Below, piece after piece: positions 38,346 through 50,696 of a stretch of DNA of 64,000 nt; the stretch's first letter is position 1; each line of letters begins with the position of its first letter. The notes under the pieces are model-generated. The model was given only the letters and a program-made list of their open reading frames with translations, was not told the DNA's origin and did not search any database. The stretch is from assembly GCF_000002995.4 (NCBI RefSeq), contig NW_025062478.1, positions 806,001 through 870,000 of the forward strand, read 5' to 3'. The position numbers and the translations under genes were made by a program. This DNA is from Brugia malayi (Eukaryota > Nematoda > Chromadorea > Rhabditida > Onchocercidae).

Positions 38346-40028
38346 TCTTCTTCTTCTCTTTTTCACATTGATTATTTCAGCTTCACTGATTTGATCTGTC
38401 ATTTCTATCAAACATTTGAACTTCACACATTCAAGGTTATACTTAATGTAAAAATTAGGGTATTTCTTGAAATTATAATTATTAGTAATTGTTAACAATG
38501 AATCATTGCAATAAAGCATTGAACCGTTGCAAAATTTTTACCTATAATTTTCCATAAGTTAAAAGGAAGTGATGCATAATGGATAAGAATGAATTTATTG
38601 ATTGCTTTTTGAAATTTATTAAATCAATTATCTATCATTTCTCATATTTACCGAGAATTTATAAATGGAATTCATTTTTATATTCAATTTTGTTATTTCT
38701 ATTTTAATATAAATTAAAATATTCTATTTCACAGTTTTATTAAAATATTCAATTTTATTATTTCTATTTCATATAAAAAATTTACTCATTGAAAATTTTA
38801 TTTTGGTACAAGTTTTTTTGGAATGGAAAGATGAAATTATTTCAATTTAAAATATATGCTAAAATATAACACGTTGAGATTTTTTTTTTTTTTTCATTTT
38901 TTGTTTTTTAATTTTTAATCTTTTATTAATTTTTAAATTGATCATATTGTATTAAATCTTCTTTTCATGTATTATTTACTTGATTTTTATTAAATATGAT
39001 TTAAGTTCAATAATTTTATAATTGATAAAAAATAATTTTATAATTATAATTGATATCTTTACAGATAAATTTTAATAAATTTAAAGTAATACTATTTCTT
39101 CTACAGCGGCCAAAAGCGCTTCATAAAATAATTCATAACGAACAAAAGCGCCTACTATAATACTTTCTTTGTTATGCATTTTTTTTCAATGCTTATTAAT
39201 AATAATAAGAAAATAATTTATCTGCTAATTTCTTTTAATTCTATTATATTAATTTATTTATGTTTTTTTTTTTAATTTTAATTTTTGCAATAAATTATTT
39301 TCAACTTTAAAATTTTAACTATATTTTTAAAAAAGTTTGCTGTGAAAATATAATGAATTTATTTATTTATTTTTTGTTTTTTTGAAAAAAGTGAAACAAA
39401 AATAATGAAAAGTATTTTTTATTCAAAAGGAATCAATTTTTTAAAATTAATTAAAGGTCAAAGAAAAAAGGAAAAAAAAAATGGATGAAAATAATTTTTG
39501 AAATAGAAGCAAAATAGATGATAGACTTTAAGAATGTAATAAATTTTATATTAGTAAAGTATGCATTAATTTTATTCCATTCAATTTATCTGTTTGTTTC
39601 GGTGAATCAATCATTTAGCTAAGGTAAAAATATTATTTATTTATTTAAGTAGAATAAATATCAAATTGGAATTTAAAATGATGAACGATTAATAATTCTT
39701 TTTCTTCAATAATTCTATCAATAAATCAAACATTTTTCAAGTTTGTTAAAATTGAATTTTTATGATAAGCAAATTAAATTTCAATTTGAAATTCAAAAAA
39801 TAATTCAAAAAAAAATTCAAAAAAAATAATTCAAAAAAAAAAAATTCAAAAAAAATAATTTCAATTTGAAACTCAAAAAATAAAAATAAGTGTAAATAAT
39901 TTGTAATATTTAACATTGCATAGGACATAATGGTAGGAGTAAAGTAAATAATAAAAAAACCAAAAATGCTAACAACCTTAAAAGCTAATGATAATAATGT
40001 TATTTGAGTAAACAAATTCATGACATAC

Positions 40029-40108
40029 ACATACACACATACACACACACATACACACATACATACACACATACACACACACACACATACACACATACAT
40101 ACATACAC
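40029..40108. repeat. CA/ACAT microsatellite
   Basis: ACAC units interrupted by ACAT. The Val-Cys frame read from the minus strand across it is a by-product of the repeat. Confidence 0.92.
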
Positions 40109-41009
40109 ATTCATATGTAATTATGTCACACCTTAATCAATCACACTTTTCAACCAATTACAGTAATTTCGTTTGCATTAAGAAGTAGTTTTAAGCTAGA
40201 TAGCTCTAAATTAAATAGATACTATCTAAAGCTAGCATATACTTTGATAGTAGTAAGTGCAAGTAAGAGTTAATAAGTAAATATTAGTCTATCATATACT
40301 TAGGTATACTTATAACAAATAATACTAATAATCCTTAAATCATTATTGATGGATAATATTGCAAAATAGCAATAAAATTTAAAAAAGAAAAAATTTTTTA
40401 GAAAAAAAATATAAATTTATTTTATAATACTTTGCTTATCAATTTACTTTTATTTCTTTTTTTGTCGATTACTTATAATACATGCATAAGTTGACAAAAA
40501 ATTTTAAATTTAGAAATGATTAAAGACTTAAAAATTGACCAATTTATATTATTGTTGGATATTGTTTACTTTTTATCTTATAGTAAACATTATGCTAATA
40601 TGAACTAATTTTATAATTTTATTATATTCTCTTTTACTTTATTCATACAAAATAACTTTTTAGCAAAAAATAATTTTCTCATTAACTGTAGCAAAATTTA
40701 AATTATCATAGATGGTTACATTTTTTAAGAATAAAGATGGAGAAAAAAAAAAAAAAAAATAGAATGAAAAGTGTTTTCTTTTTTTTTTCTTTTTTTTTGG
40801 ATGAATTTTTATTGCCTATTTACACCATAACTTTGTTGCTATTGATGAGAATTTTGCGAAGTAATAAGTACCCTACACCTGTTGCGTAGAACAACCACCT
40901 GATCGGATTTGTACCTTTCTACTACTTTCGGGGTAACAAATAATTACAGACTTGTTAACGACAAACCATTCATATCTATTCAAATGTTCTCCTTTTTTCT
41001 TATTTTTTC

Positions 41010-41044
<35 letters not shown>

Positions 41045-41673
41045 CCTCTCTTTGTAAAATGATAAATAGATAGATAACATTTGATAATATTATCAAGATT
41101 TAGAAGAGTTAAAATTTTTTGCTTGTTAATTGTTTATTAAAATTTTCAAAATATTGTCAAGAAATTTTCCATTCTTTGATAATTTAATTATTTCAAATTT
41201 TAAAAAATGTGATTTTTTCTTTTTTCTTTTTTTTTTTTTTTTTTGAATTTTTTTGATAATTTATTAAATTTCAAAAATTATGTCTGAAAATTTTTGATTG
41301 CTCTTTTCATTTCTTTCTTCCACTTTTTTTTTTGATATTTAAATGCTAGCAATTATCTTTTGCAGCAATCAAAATTTTTAACTCTATTAAAAGTTAGAAT
41401 TATCATAAAGGAATTTCTAGCACTTTTAAAAGAGGACAATAAAAGAAAGAAAAGAGAGGGAAAGGATGAGATGGGGCTAATTTATCCTTTAATTATTTTT
41501 GACACTATCGTATGATTTACCCTTTCTCTGTTATACCATATGGCATAATTTTATGCATATTACTATTCGCTTCTTAACTATTATTTAGTGTGAAATTTCA
41601 GTTGAAAATTGGTTTATGAGAAGGTCAGCAAAGTAAATTACTACTTTTTAGAGTTCGTAAAGAATAATAAAAG

Positions 41674-42165
41674 ATATCATAGTGATAGACCAGTATAATC
41701 ATTGTATCACAATTTCTTTCAAGATGAATTTCTCAAATGATGAATTTAAATAATTGCATTTTATAAGTTTTTCTTATATAGTTATATTTTACATTAATAT
41801 GTATTTAATTTTTCTTATCATAGTTATTATTTTGACTTTACTATTACAATTGTTGTTCATATGTTGTTATTATCACAAATATTATTTTCTGTTAATAAAA
41901 GATATATCACTTTAATATCATAGTGATAGACCAGTATAATCATTGTATCACAATTTCTTTCAAGATGAATTTCTCAAATGATGAATTTAAATAATTGCAT
42001 TTTATAAGTTTTTCTTATCATAGTTATTATTTTGACTTTACTATTACAATTGTTGTTCATATGTTGTTATTATCACAAATATTATTTTCTGTTAATAAAA
42101 GATATATCACTTTAATATCATAGTGATAGACCAGTATAATCATTGTATCATAATTTCTTTTCAGG
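41674..42165. repeat. 200-241-bp tandem repeat, 2 units plus a partial third
   Basis: ATATCATAGTGATAGACCAG begins units at 41674, 41915 and 42115. Unit 1 is 41 bp longer than unit 2. The extra block is bounded by direct repeats of TTTTTCTTAT, so unit 2 looks like a slippage deletion product. Unit 3 diverges after about 55 bases. Confidence 0.92.
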
Positions 42166-42197
42166 CTTCTCAGATGATAATTTTAAATAATTATTAT

Positions 42198-42460
42198 ATA
42201 TGTCAGTTTTAAATTGACTATGATCAAAAGTATTCTCAATTTGATCGTGTTAGAAATATTATTATTTATGTTTATTTATTTATCTTATTGTTAAGAGAGA
42301 AATATTTGTTCATTTGTTTCTATCTTTTAAGGTAGGCAATTCATATCTACCATATCTACCATAATCTACCCAAGAAGATATTTGGGGAACTCTGAATTAA
42401 TAATATATGATGAAAAAAAAAACTCTATTCATAGTCATTATTTAAGTTTAACTTTTGTAT
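42198..42460. repeat. Direct repeat D, copy 1
   Basis: About 260 bp shared with 42926-43185 in the same orientation, including ATGTCAGTTTTAAATTGACT and CTACCATATCTACCATAATC. Copies differ by scattered bases and short indels. Confidence 0.88.
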
Positions 42461-42925
42461 TGCTCATTTTATGATTATTCTTATCACTAATGCTGCAGCT
42501 ATTTGCTACTTTTAATTTTACTAACACAATTGTTGCTTATATCTTATCATTGTTATCATAATTATTATTAATATTTTGTTTATTTATTGTTATGTATAAT
42601 CATTATCGTCATAACAGTTCATTTTTTTTTTTTTCAGTTTAAAATGTAAATATTTAAAGCGATGAAAGTTTTTCTTTTTTATTTTTTTTTAAAAATTAAT
42701 CACAATGTTAATTATAATAAAATTATCCTCAATGAGTGCAATTAATGTGAAATGAACTGAAATTAGATTTAAATCAATCAGCAATAGACAAATAAATAAA
42801 CATCCAATAGCAAATCACTGTATCATATTACCTTCAATCATCCTTTTTCAGTTAATGGATAATACTGAATGTCATCGTATCATTATTACAAAGTAATAAA
42901 TCTTTCAGTACAAAGTAGAATATAA

Positions 42926-43185
42926 GATATGTCAGTTTTAAATTGACTATGATCAAAAGTATTCTCAATTTGGTCGAGTTAGAAATATTATTATTTATGT
43001 TACAAACATATATCTTATTATTAAGAGAGAAATATTTGTTCATTTATTTCTCTCTTTTAAGATAGGCAATTTATATCTACCATATCTACCATAATCTACC
43101 CAAGAAGATATTTGGGTAACTCTGAATTAGTAATATATGATGAGAAAAACTCTATTCATAGTCATTTATTTAACTTCAACTTTAG
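42926..43185. repeat. Direct repeat D, copy 2
   Basis: Second copy of the block at 42198-42460, about 730 bp downstream. The sequence between them contains no gene. Together with the array at 41674-42165 it shows repeated segmental duplication within 1.5 kb. Confidence 0.88.
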
Positions 43186-46100
43186 TATTGCTTATTTTAA
43201 GAAATTTTTTTTTTTTTTTTTTTTTGTATTGTTCAGGAAAATTTGTTTGTTTAGTTTATGAATTGAACATAATATACATTTGCAGAAATTATATATTCAA
43301 GGAAAAGATAGAAATGAAAATAATTTATTCATGTTAGCATATTTATGAACAGTTATAAGTGACCTTTTAATGAACTATAATTGGTCTTCTTCTGTTTTTA
43401 TGATAATTAGATGAGTGTCATATTCAGACGGTGTCTCTTTTAATCATTCTCTTCTATCTTTTTTTTTTTTATTGTGAATGTATTATTTTCTTTTTTTTTT
43501 TTTTTTCTCGTCAATTTTTTATTTATGGTTCATTGCATTTGATGAGTGCTAATATCAGGAAAGATTATAATCGAACACAATATTATCATGAAATATTATT
43601 TTTTTTTTATGCAGCTTATTTGCTTTCCATCATCATATAATCATTCTTTTTTTTTCATAATAAGAAAGAAAATGAATGACATATGACCTTTGAACTGCTA
43701 GAAGTAATATTTGATAATCCTTTCTTTCTTTTTTTTTTTTTTGTATTATAACCGGATTAAGATTATTTCTTGTTATTTTGTTTGACAAAAATCTTTTCCA
43801 TTTATTACCACTTGAAAATTATTAAAATGATATTAGATTATAATTATTATTTTTTTATTATTAAGAGGACTATTTGTCGAGAGAATATAATTCATATTCC
43901 TAACATTTGCTGCAATTTTTTTTTTTTTTTGAAAAAACAATAATTTGAAAATGTGTGCATCTTCGATTCTTACTGATTGTTTATGCAAATTTGCTAATTT
44001 TCAATATATTTTGCAGTTATTCATTCATATAAATTAGCATTTTTTTTTTTTTTTTTTTTGCTTTATTCCTTGTCTGAATGCTATTTTCAGTTTATTTTTC
44101 ACAGAATTTCTTTTCATTACCGTAAATTAAACTAAAATTCAATGTATAGTTGTAGTTATCATTGATAATTATTTTAAAGACAGAAAAAAAAAAATTAAAT
44201 TGGATATAAAATTAGCACAGTTTTGTATTTTAAACTAGTATAATTAAACTAGATTTTATTAAGAATTTAGTTAAATTAGATTTCATTAAGGATTTATTCT
44301 GTTTTATAATTCTATTTCGCATTACTTTATTGTATTCAGTTCAATTCCCAATCCTATATTTAAACTAAATTCAATGCTATAGTTTATTTCAAACTATTCA
44401 ATTAAATTTTTTTTTTTTTTTTTTTAATTTCTGCTCTATTTTAATTTTTATTATAAATTTTTATTATTTTTATTATTTCATCTTCTATTCAATGCATACT
44501 TACTGCTTAACTAAAACAGATTATCCTTTTTAAGATTTGACTAATTCCTAATTAATTGCTCACCTGTTCTCCTGGAATTATTCTATCTCTTTCCTATTGT
44601 TTGTGTATTTTAGCTGATTTACCTGACGGAGCGCTATTTCACCGCATTCTATGCGCTTAAAGCATCATTTGTGATCGAATTGATTGATTGATTGATTGAT
44701 ATTTGAAGAGAATCCAAGTGTATCATTGTAAATTGATATTCTTATTGTTCAGAATAATAACAATAATAATAATTTATTATTACTTTTACTCTTTTAATAA
44801 TATTAAATTTCAAAATTGTTTCATTTAATAAATTTTGACAATGGTACTTAAATTTTACTAAATTTATTCATTTATTTGTTTACTCAGTATTTATTATATG
44901 ATCTAATTTCTCATAGATATAAATTTTCCACGAATATTAGCTTATTTACTATCTTACTAGCTTATTTACACAATTACAGTTATAGTAAAATGACATAGAA
45001 TTTATTCATCTAAATCAATTATCAATTTTTCTATGATAAATAATCACTTAGTTTATATATCATTTTTAATTATTAAATTGAAATAATTAACAAATCATAC
45101 TAATTAACCAATAATTACCACTATTATTTACATATTTCATATCATAGTTTACTATTCTTTGAGAATGATAAAGCTTACTTCTCATAAATAATTATTGTTA
45201 CAATACCAAAATAATTCTTATTCATTCTCGATTTGCTATTTATTATAATATTTTGAAATATCTAACATTTTTGAAGAAACATTTTGAAAAATTAACAATG
45301 AAATATATAAATTGATATTTTGTGTGATATATGATAATTTCAATAATGTGATATGATACTTTTTGATTTTCATGACAATTAATAATAGAAAAGATAACAA
45401 TCTGTGATCTTTTCTAATCACTTAATTAATTTAATATTAAACAAATCACAAATAAACTTTTTGAAAGAAATTCATCAAAATGTTTAAAATGGTTCAAATT
45501 TATTTATCATTTATAATTTTCATATAATCAAATTTCAAAATATACCATAAAATTATAAAGTAATTTTGTGTCAAAAATGAGCAAATAAAATTTAACACTG
45601 AAATGACATTTATTTTTACAAATAATTATTTTCATACATACTAAAATGTTTAAGTACTAGCAAAAATTTGTTCTAATTTCATTTTTGAATTTTTTTTTTT
45701 TTTTTTTTCAAAAAGATTTTAACAAAGAAATGATGACAAATGTTAGCTCCACTATGCTTTCTTCATAAATTCTTCATTAGAAAACGAAAATTTTTTCTTT
45801 TGAAAAGCATAGATGACAATAAAGAGCCTAAACTAGGCCAAGATTTATGGCTAATAATTTAACTTGCAATCCTTTTTTTAAACGAATCAAATTCTTTCAG
45901 TTTTTCTCTTTTGTTCAAACTTTTTTTTTTTTTTTCTTTTTATTGAATTCACAACCATTATTACTTCAACAACCTTTCAATTAAGATACAATTTTCAAAA
46001 AGAAAAAAGAAAAACTCTTGGGAATTGTTAAGAAAGAATTGTGCAAAAAAATATTTTTTGAGTGTTTGAAATTCTAAATAAGTGTAAAATAATTTTTACA

Positions 46101-46420
46101 CACCTTTTTTTCTTTTTTTTTTTTTTATCAATTTTACATCCAAAAAATTTTCAAAAATCCATTTGTGAATGAAAGAAATGACAAAAATCTTAAAAAGATA
46201 AAATATTTATAATTTTTAAAATATTGTTAGTTACTTTTTTTTCTCGCATAGTAGCAGTGATTGGAAAAATTTCTTTCAGATTTTTAAATTTTTTGTAATA
46301 ATTTTTTTTTCCTAATAATTCTATTTTTAATTTTGATAAAATTTATTTAGTAAGATAAATGCTAGCAAACGAATGCTAATGAAATCGAAATTCGTCCATA
46401 TTTTAAAGAAATTGAACTGA

Positions 46421-46449
46421 AATGGTACTGAAAGATTTGAAGTACCATT
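46421..46449. repeat. Short inverted repeat (9-bp arms, 11-nt loop)
   Basis: AATGGTACT at 46421-46429 and AGTACCATT at 46441-46449 are perfect reverse complements. It lies 140 bp before the larger palindrome, in the same less AT-rich island. Confidence 0.8.
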
Positions 46450-46586
46450 TTTGGACAAAGCACTTCTGCCTAGTCTACTTGAGACACTAGCATGTCACTC
46501 GTTGTAATGAGGGAAAGAATAATCTTATGACAGATGTTTAACAAATGAATTAGTGCTCTTGAAAATTGTCTTGATGTGTTTGCTTA

Positions 46587-46634
46587 CATAACCTGAATAA
46601 CACTTCCGGTTCCGGAAGTGTTATTCAGGTTATG
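46587..46634. repeat. 48-bp palindrome with two inverted CCGGAAGT sites
   Basis: A perfect inverted repeat with 23-base arms (46587-46609 and 46612-46634) and a 2-base TT centre. The left arm begins CATAACCTGAATAAC and ends ACTTCCGG; the right arm is its exact reverse complement. The inner bases place two ETS-type CCGGAAGT sites back to back. It could be a hairpin RNA, a cruciform, a palindromic binding site or two abutting ends of a transposable element. No reading frame or second copy was seen. Confidence 0.95.
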
Positions 46635-48769
46635 CCTCATCTTGGCATTTTTCTTTTCCGGCCAAATTTTTTTTGTTTTTTTTTTTTTTTTTTTACCTTT
46701 ATTTTCTCTTATCAAATATTAGCTAAGCTAATAATTTAATTGCGATTATGAGATAATACGATATAATTATTTAAATTTCGCTTTCTTTTTTTTTTTGTGA
46801 ATTAGAATTTCTTATTTTGAAAATTTTCAATTTATTAAATTTGCTGCTGAATCAGCTGGCTTCAAAAAATTTGAAATATTTTTACCATTTTTTTTCTCTT
46901 TCTTTGAATTATTCTATGAAATATTTTGCAAATTACTGATTAGATAGAATGAATTTACAAAAATAGCTATTTATCAAATCAGTATTACCAATTAAGCAGA
47001 ATTTTATTTTATTAAATTACTTCTGTTTGTAAAAATATTTCATACTTTTTCTCATTTTTCTTACTTACTTTTTCATTCTGATAGCAAAAAAAAAGGAAAC
47101 GAAATCTTCCATTTAAATTGTTCTAACCAAAAAACAAAATAAAATAAAATGTATTTTTGACGATAAGTATCGATAATCTTTGCATTTATACTTTTACTAC
47201 TTGATTAAAATACTTATTAAGCATTTTATGACAGATATCGTTTTGATCTTTTTTCTTTTTTTTTCATTCAACAAAAAATTTTTTTAATTTCTTTTTTCTT
47301 TGTCTCATTTAATTCATTCATTTTTATCAATTGTCTTTCTAATTTTTAAATTTTTTTCTAAATTTGAATGTAACACAATTTGCGATAAGCAAAAATGAAA
47401 GGAAAATTTTGCATTGCTAACAATTGATAAGAACTGATAATAGCTGATTATTTCATGATACTTATCTTCTTAAAAGCTTTAGCATAGATATCATAAATAT
47501 TTTTAAGTGTTGCACTGATTTAATTATTAAATTATGTAAAATATAAAATTAATAAAAATATGCTAATGTAGCGTCAATTTTAACAAGTTTACTTTAGAAA
47601 AGTATTGTAAGTTAGGTAAATTTTTTTATTACAAAAGTATTGATGAGTAAATTAACTAGCAAAAATTTTATCATTTCTTAAAAAATAAAATAAAACAGTT
47701 AAAATTGACAAAATTAGTTCTGACAATTGCGCCCAACTTCCGTATCATTTGTCACAATGAAATTTCTTTACCAATTAATTATTTCATTTATTATCACAAA
47801 AATTCCTTTTCTACTATTACACAAAAATGATTCGAAATTGTTTGTTCGTTCGTTCTTTTTTATCAATTACCATTTTTAATTGTATAAAGCACAATTTTAT
47901 AGTTTTCATTCTTTAATTCGTTTATGTTTTTTTTTTTTTTTTTTCAAGACTTTTAAATTTAAAATTTTCAAATTTCAATTATTTGTTTTTTTTTTCTAAG
48001 CATATTTAAATTTGATAACTAAAATATATCCATTGAAAGTTTCATATATTAGTGTAAAAGATTATTTCTCAAATAAACTTTAGCAATAAATTCAAATGAA
48101 ATTTTCTTTTTTTGTAAATTTCAAATTGACGAAGATACTTTTGATATAAATATTTGATAAATCGTGAAGTGATTTTTTTTTTAAGTGTCAAATTTGTTTA
48201 TTATGCAAAATAAATATATAATTCAAAAATGGTAGGGAAAAAAAAAAAACAAATTTCAAATGATAAATGATTGATGAATTCAGTTGCTAAAAGTTAATTG
48301 AATAGTTTACACATTTTGCGCCTTCATTAACGCTGATTTGTTAGAATTCTTATGTAAATCATTAATCCAAATTCAATTACTATGTTAAATTTAAGTAATA
48401 CAGAATTTTGGAATTATTAACTGCTTAATCTAACATTTCAATAAATCAAATAATATATAACTAATAAGTATAAATAGTTAATTCTATCTTTAATATTATT
48501 TTAAATTAGTATAAATCTGAGTTAGTATAATTTTAAAGTTAAATTCTCAAAAATACCAAAAAAAAAAAAATGATTCATCTTCATTTTTATTTTATAATTT
48601 ATTTTATATCAAATTAATTATTTTATTTTATATCAAATTAATTTTTACAAACTAACTATTGTATCTTAAATTTTTTATTTTATATCAAATTAGTTTTGCA
48701 AACTAATTTTTGTATCTTAAAAATTTTCCGTTAAATAATTCTATTCAAATCTAATAATAAATAACAATG

Positions 48770-48804
<35 letters not shown>

Positions 48805-49709
48805 GAATGCTAAATGATACAAATTGCTAATGCATGCATCTGCATGCATTTAGGTTTGCTTGAAATACCATAAATGATTTATTTAAAAAAAAAAAAAAAG
48901 AGAAAAATTCCATTTCAAATTGAATTCCCAAATGATTCACCGGGAAAAATTGATACTCTTTTGCTAGATAGCTCTACATAAATAGTAACTAACGAATAAA
49001 TTTTTACTCTTTTCATATTTTTCATTTTGATATTTATGCAAAAAAAAAAAAAATAAATAAAATTTTAGTAAGGCTGTTAGCAAATGATAAATTTTATTTA
49101 TTTTCTGTTAAGCTTAGCAAAACTTAGCAAAGCTTACGTCATTTATGTCATTTGTCAACCCAACATTAATCATTTTAGGATGAGATTACAATTTGTAAAT
49201 TGAGCAATGCTAATCATTAAGTAATAAAAAAAAAAAAATATTTAAAGTATAAATAAGCTATTATCATATTAATTAAATTTTAAACAAATAAATGTGAATG
49301 TTTTGAAATTTTAGCAAATTAGTATAAATATTTAGCTAATGAAGCATTTTGCATATTCTTTCTTTGTTTTTTTTTTTTTTTTAAATAAAAGTTTTTATGC
49401 TACTTTTTTTTTTCTCAATTCTTTAGCAATGAAAAGAAAAAAAAACATTTTTTAGTTTTAATTTTGAAATTTTATGAAAAAAAAAATATTTTAGAATGTT
49501 AAATTAACAATGTTTCTAAGCTTAAAATTGTTAGCTTAATTTTTTTTTAAATTTGATTTATCTATTAAATCTATTTGGATGAAAGAGAAAAATAAATATA
49601 GAAAATGATGATAAGGCTAATCTTTGGAGCAAGCCTAAACATCAAACAAAATTATCACTGATTAAATTACAATCCGATTTTCATTTCTTTCTTCATTTCA
49701 TTCTCCGTA

Positions 49710-49763
49710 CTTCTCTCTCTCTCTCTCTTTCGTTCCCTTTCCCTCTCTCTCTCTCTCTCTCTC
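49710..49763. repeat. CT-rich microsatellite
   Basis: CT units interrupted by TTTCGTTCCCTTTCC, next to a less AT-rich island (49764-49880). Confidence 0.9.
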
Positions 49764-50649
49764 CTTCACCATTTCCGAAATCTTAGCCAAGCCAATTCTG
49801 TCTTCACTGAAAACGGTTCATTAGCCCAGTCCTATTAGCTTGGCTGTCCCAATCACAAAATTGTTTAACCCTTGGATCGCTATTAATAATACTTTTTCTC
49901 TTCCGTTGAAATTACTCATCGAAATTTGCTTGTCTATTTGTCGCCTATTTTGGCTAACTTTTCACTATTTTAATAAACCAAATTAAACGATTGACAATTT
50001 TCTTTTTTTTTTTTTTCACAAAAAAATTTTTTTGTGAAATTAAACTTTTTTTTATTAATTAATGTAAAAGTTAAACAAAAAAAAAAAAAAAAAAGAAAAT
50101 GTAAAAAAGAAATACTAAAAATGCTAATTGAAATTCGATTAAAGCGCATATTGCTAATAAAAGCTAAGCTAATTTGGTCATCAATTTAGTCGTTTAATTT
50201 TTTTTTTTTTTTTAAAAACTAAATTTTAGAAAAAAAATTCTAAATTTCTATAATATAAATTTTATAGTGGTAGAATGTGAATGAAATATTTAATGCGTAA
50301 TTCTAAATAACATTCTTAAAAAAGTCAAATAATAAAAAAATTTTGAATTGATGAAAATTTTTGTAAAATTTTAGAAGAAATTTGTTTACACTAAATAAAT
50401 GATATCAAATTTTGAATTAAATCAAAGAAAGAAAATAAATTTGATTTTATTGAATAATTTATTTTTACATTTCCATTTTTTCTTGTTTCTTTATTTTTGG
50501 AATAAAATAATTGAATTAACTTTTTTTTTTTAAATTAAAATTATAACAGATTTTTCATATAATTATATTTTTTTTAAATTTATATATTTACTATGCAATT
50601 ATCGTATATTTGCATTTATCATCTAATTAATTAAATTTTAATTAATTGA

Positions 50650-50663
50650 TAAAGTTATTGCAG
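50650..50663 (+). promoter_or_regulatory. Putative spliced-leader or 5' UTR acceptor
   Basis: TAAAGTTATTGCAG ends at 50663, 33 bases before the ATG at 50697. All three frames from this acceptor meet a stop or lie out of frame with the coding exon, so if used it must join an untranslated leader, either SL or a 5' UTR exon. Confidence 0.35.
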
Positions 50664-50696
50664 CGATAGAGGAATGTTTACTATTATTATTTTGTG

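Larger units (their letters stand above)
24997..50660. other. 25-kb gene-poor, low-complexity region
   Basis: I found no exon chain or recognisable protein on either strand. The sequence is dominated by A/T homopolymers, CT/CA microsatellites and local tandem duplications, annotated separately. A few islands are less biased: 26480-26610, 35515-35760, 40850-40975, 44560-44660, 46380-46670 and 49760-49880. They may be decayed elements, regulatory DNA or non-coding RNA genes, and none gives a convincing translation. The region could also be an upstream control region for the gene at 50697. Confidence 0.5.

Noticed and set aside
39746..40114. 122-codon minus-strand frame starting with Val-Cys repeats
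   Set aside because: By-product of the CA microsatellite followed by poly-A/T sequence coding Phe and Leu; no splice or domain support.
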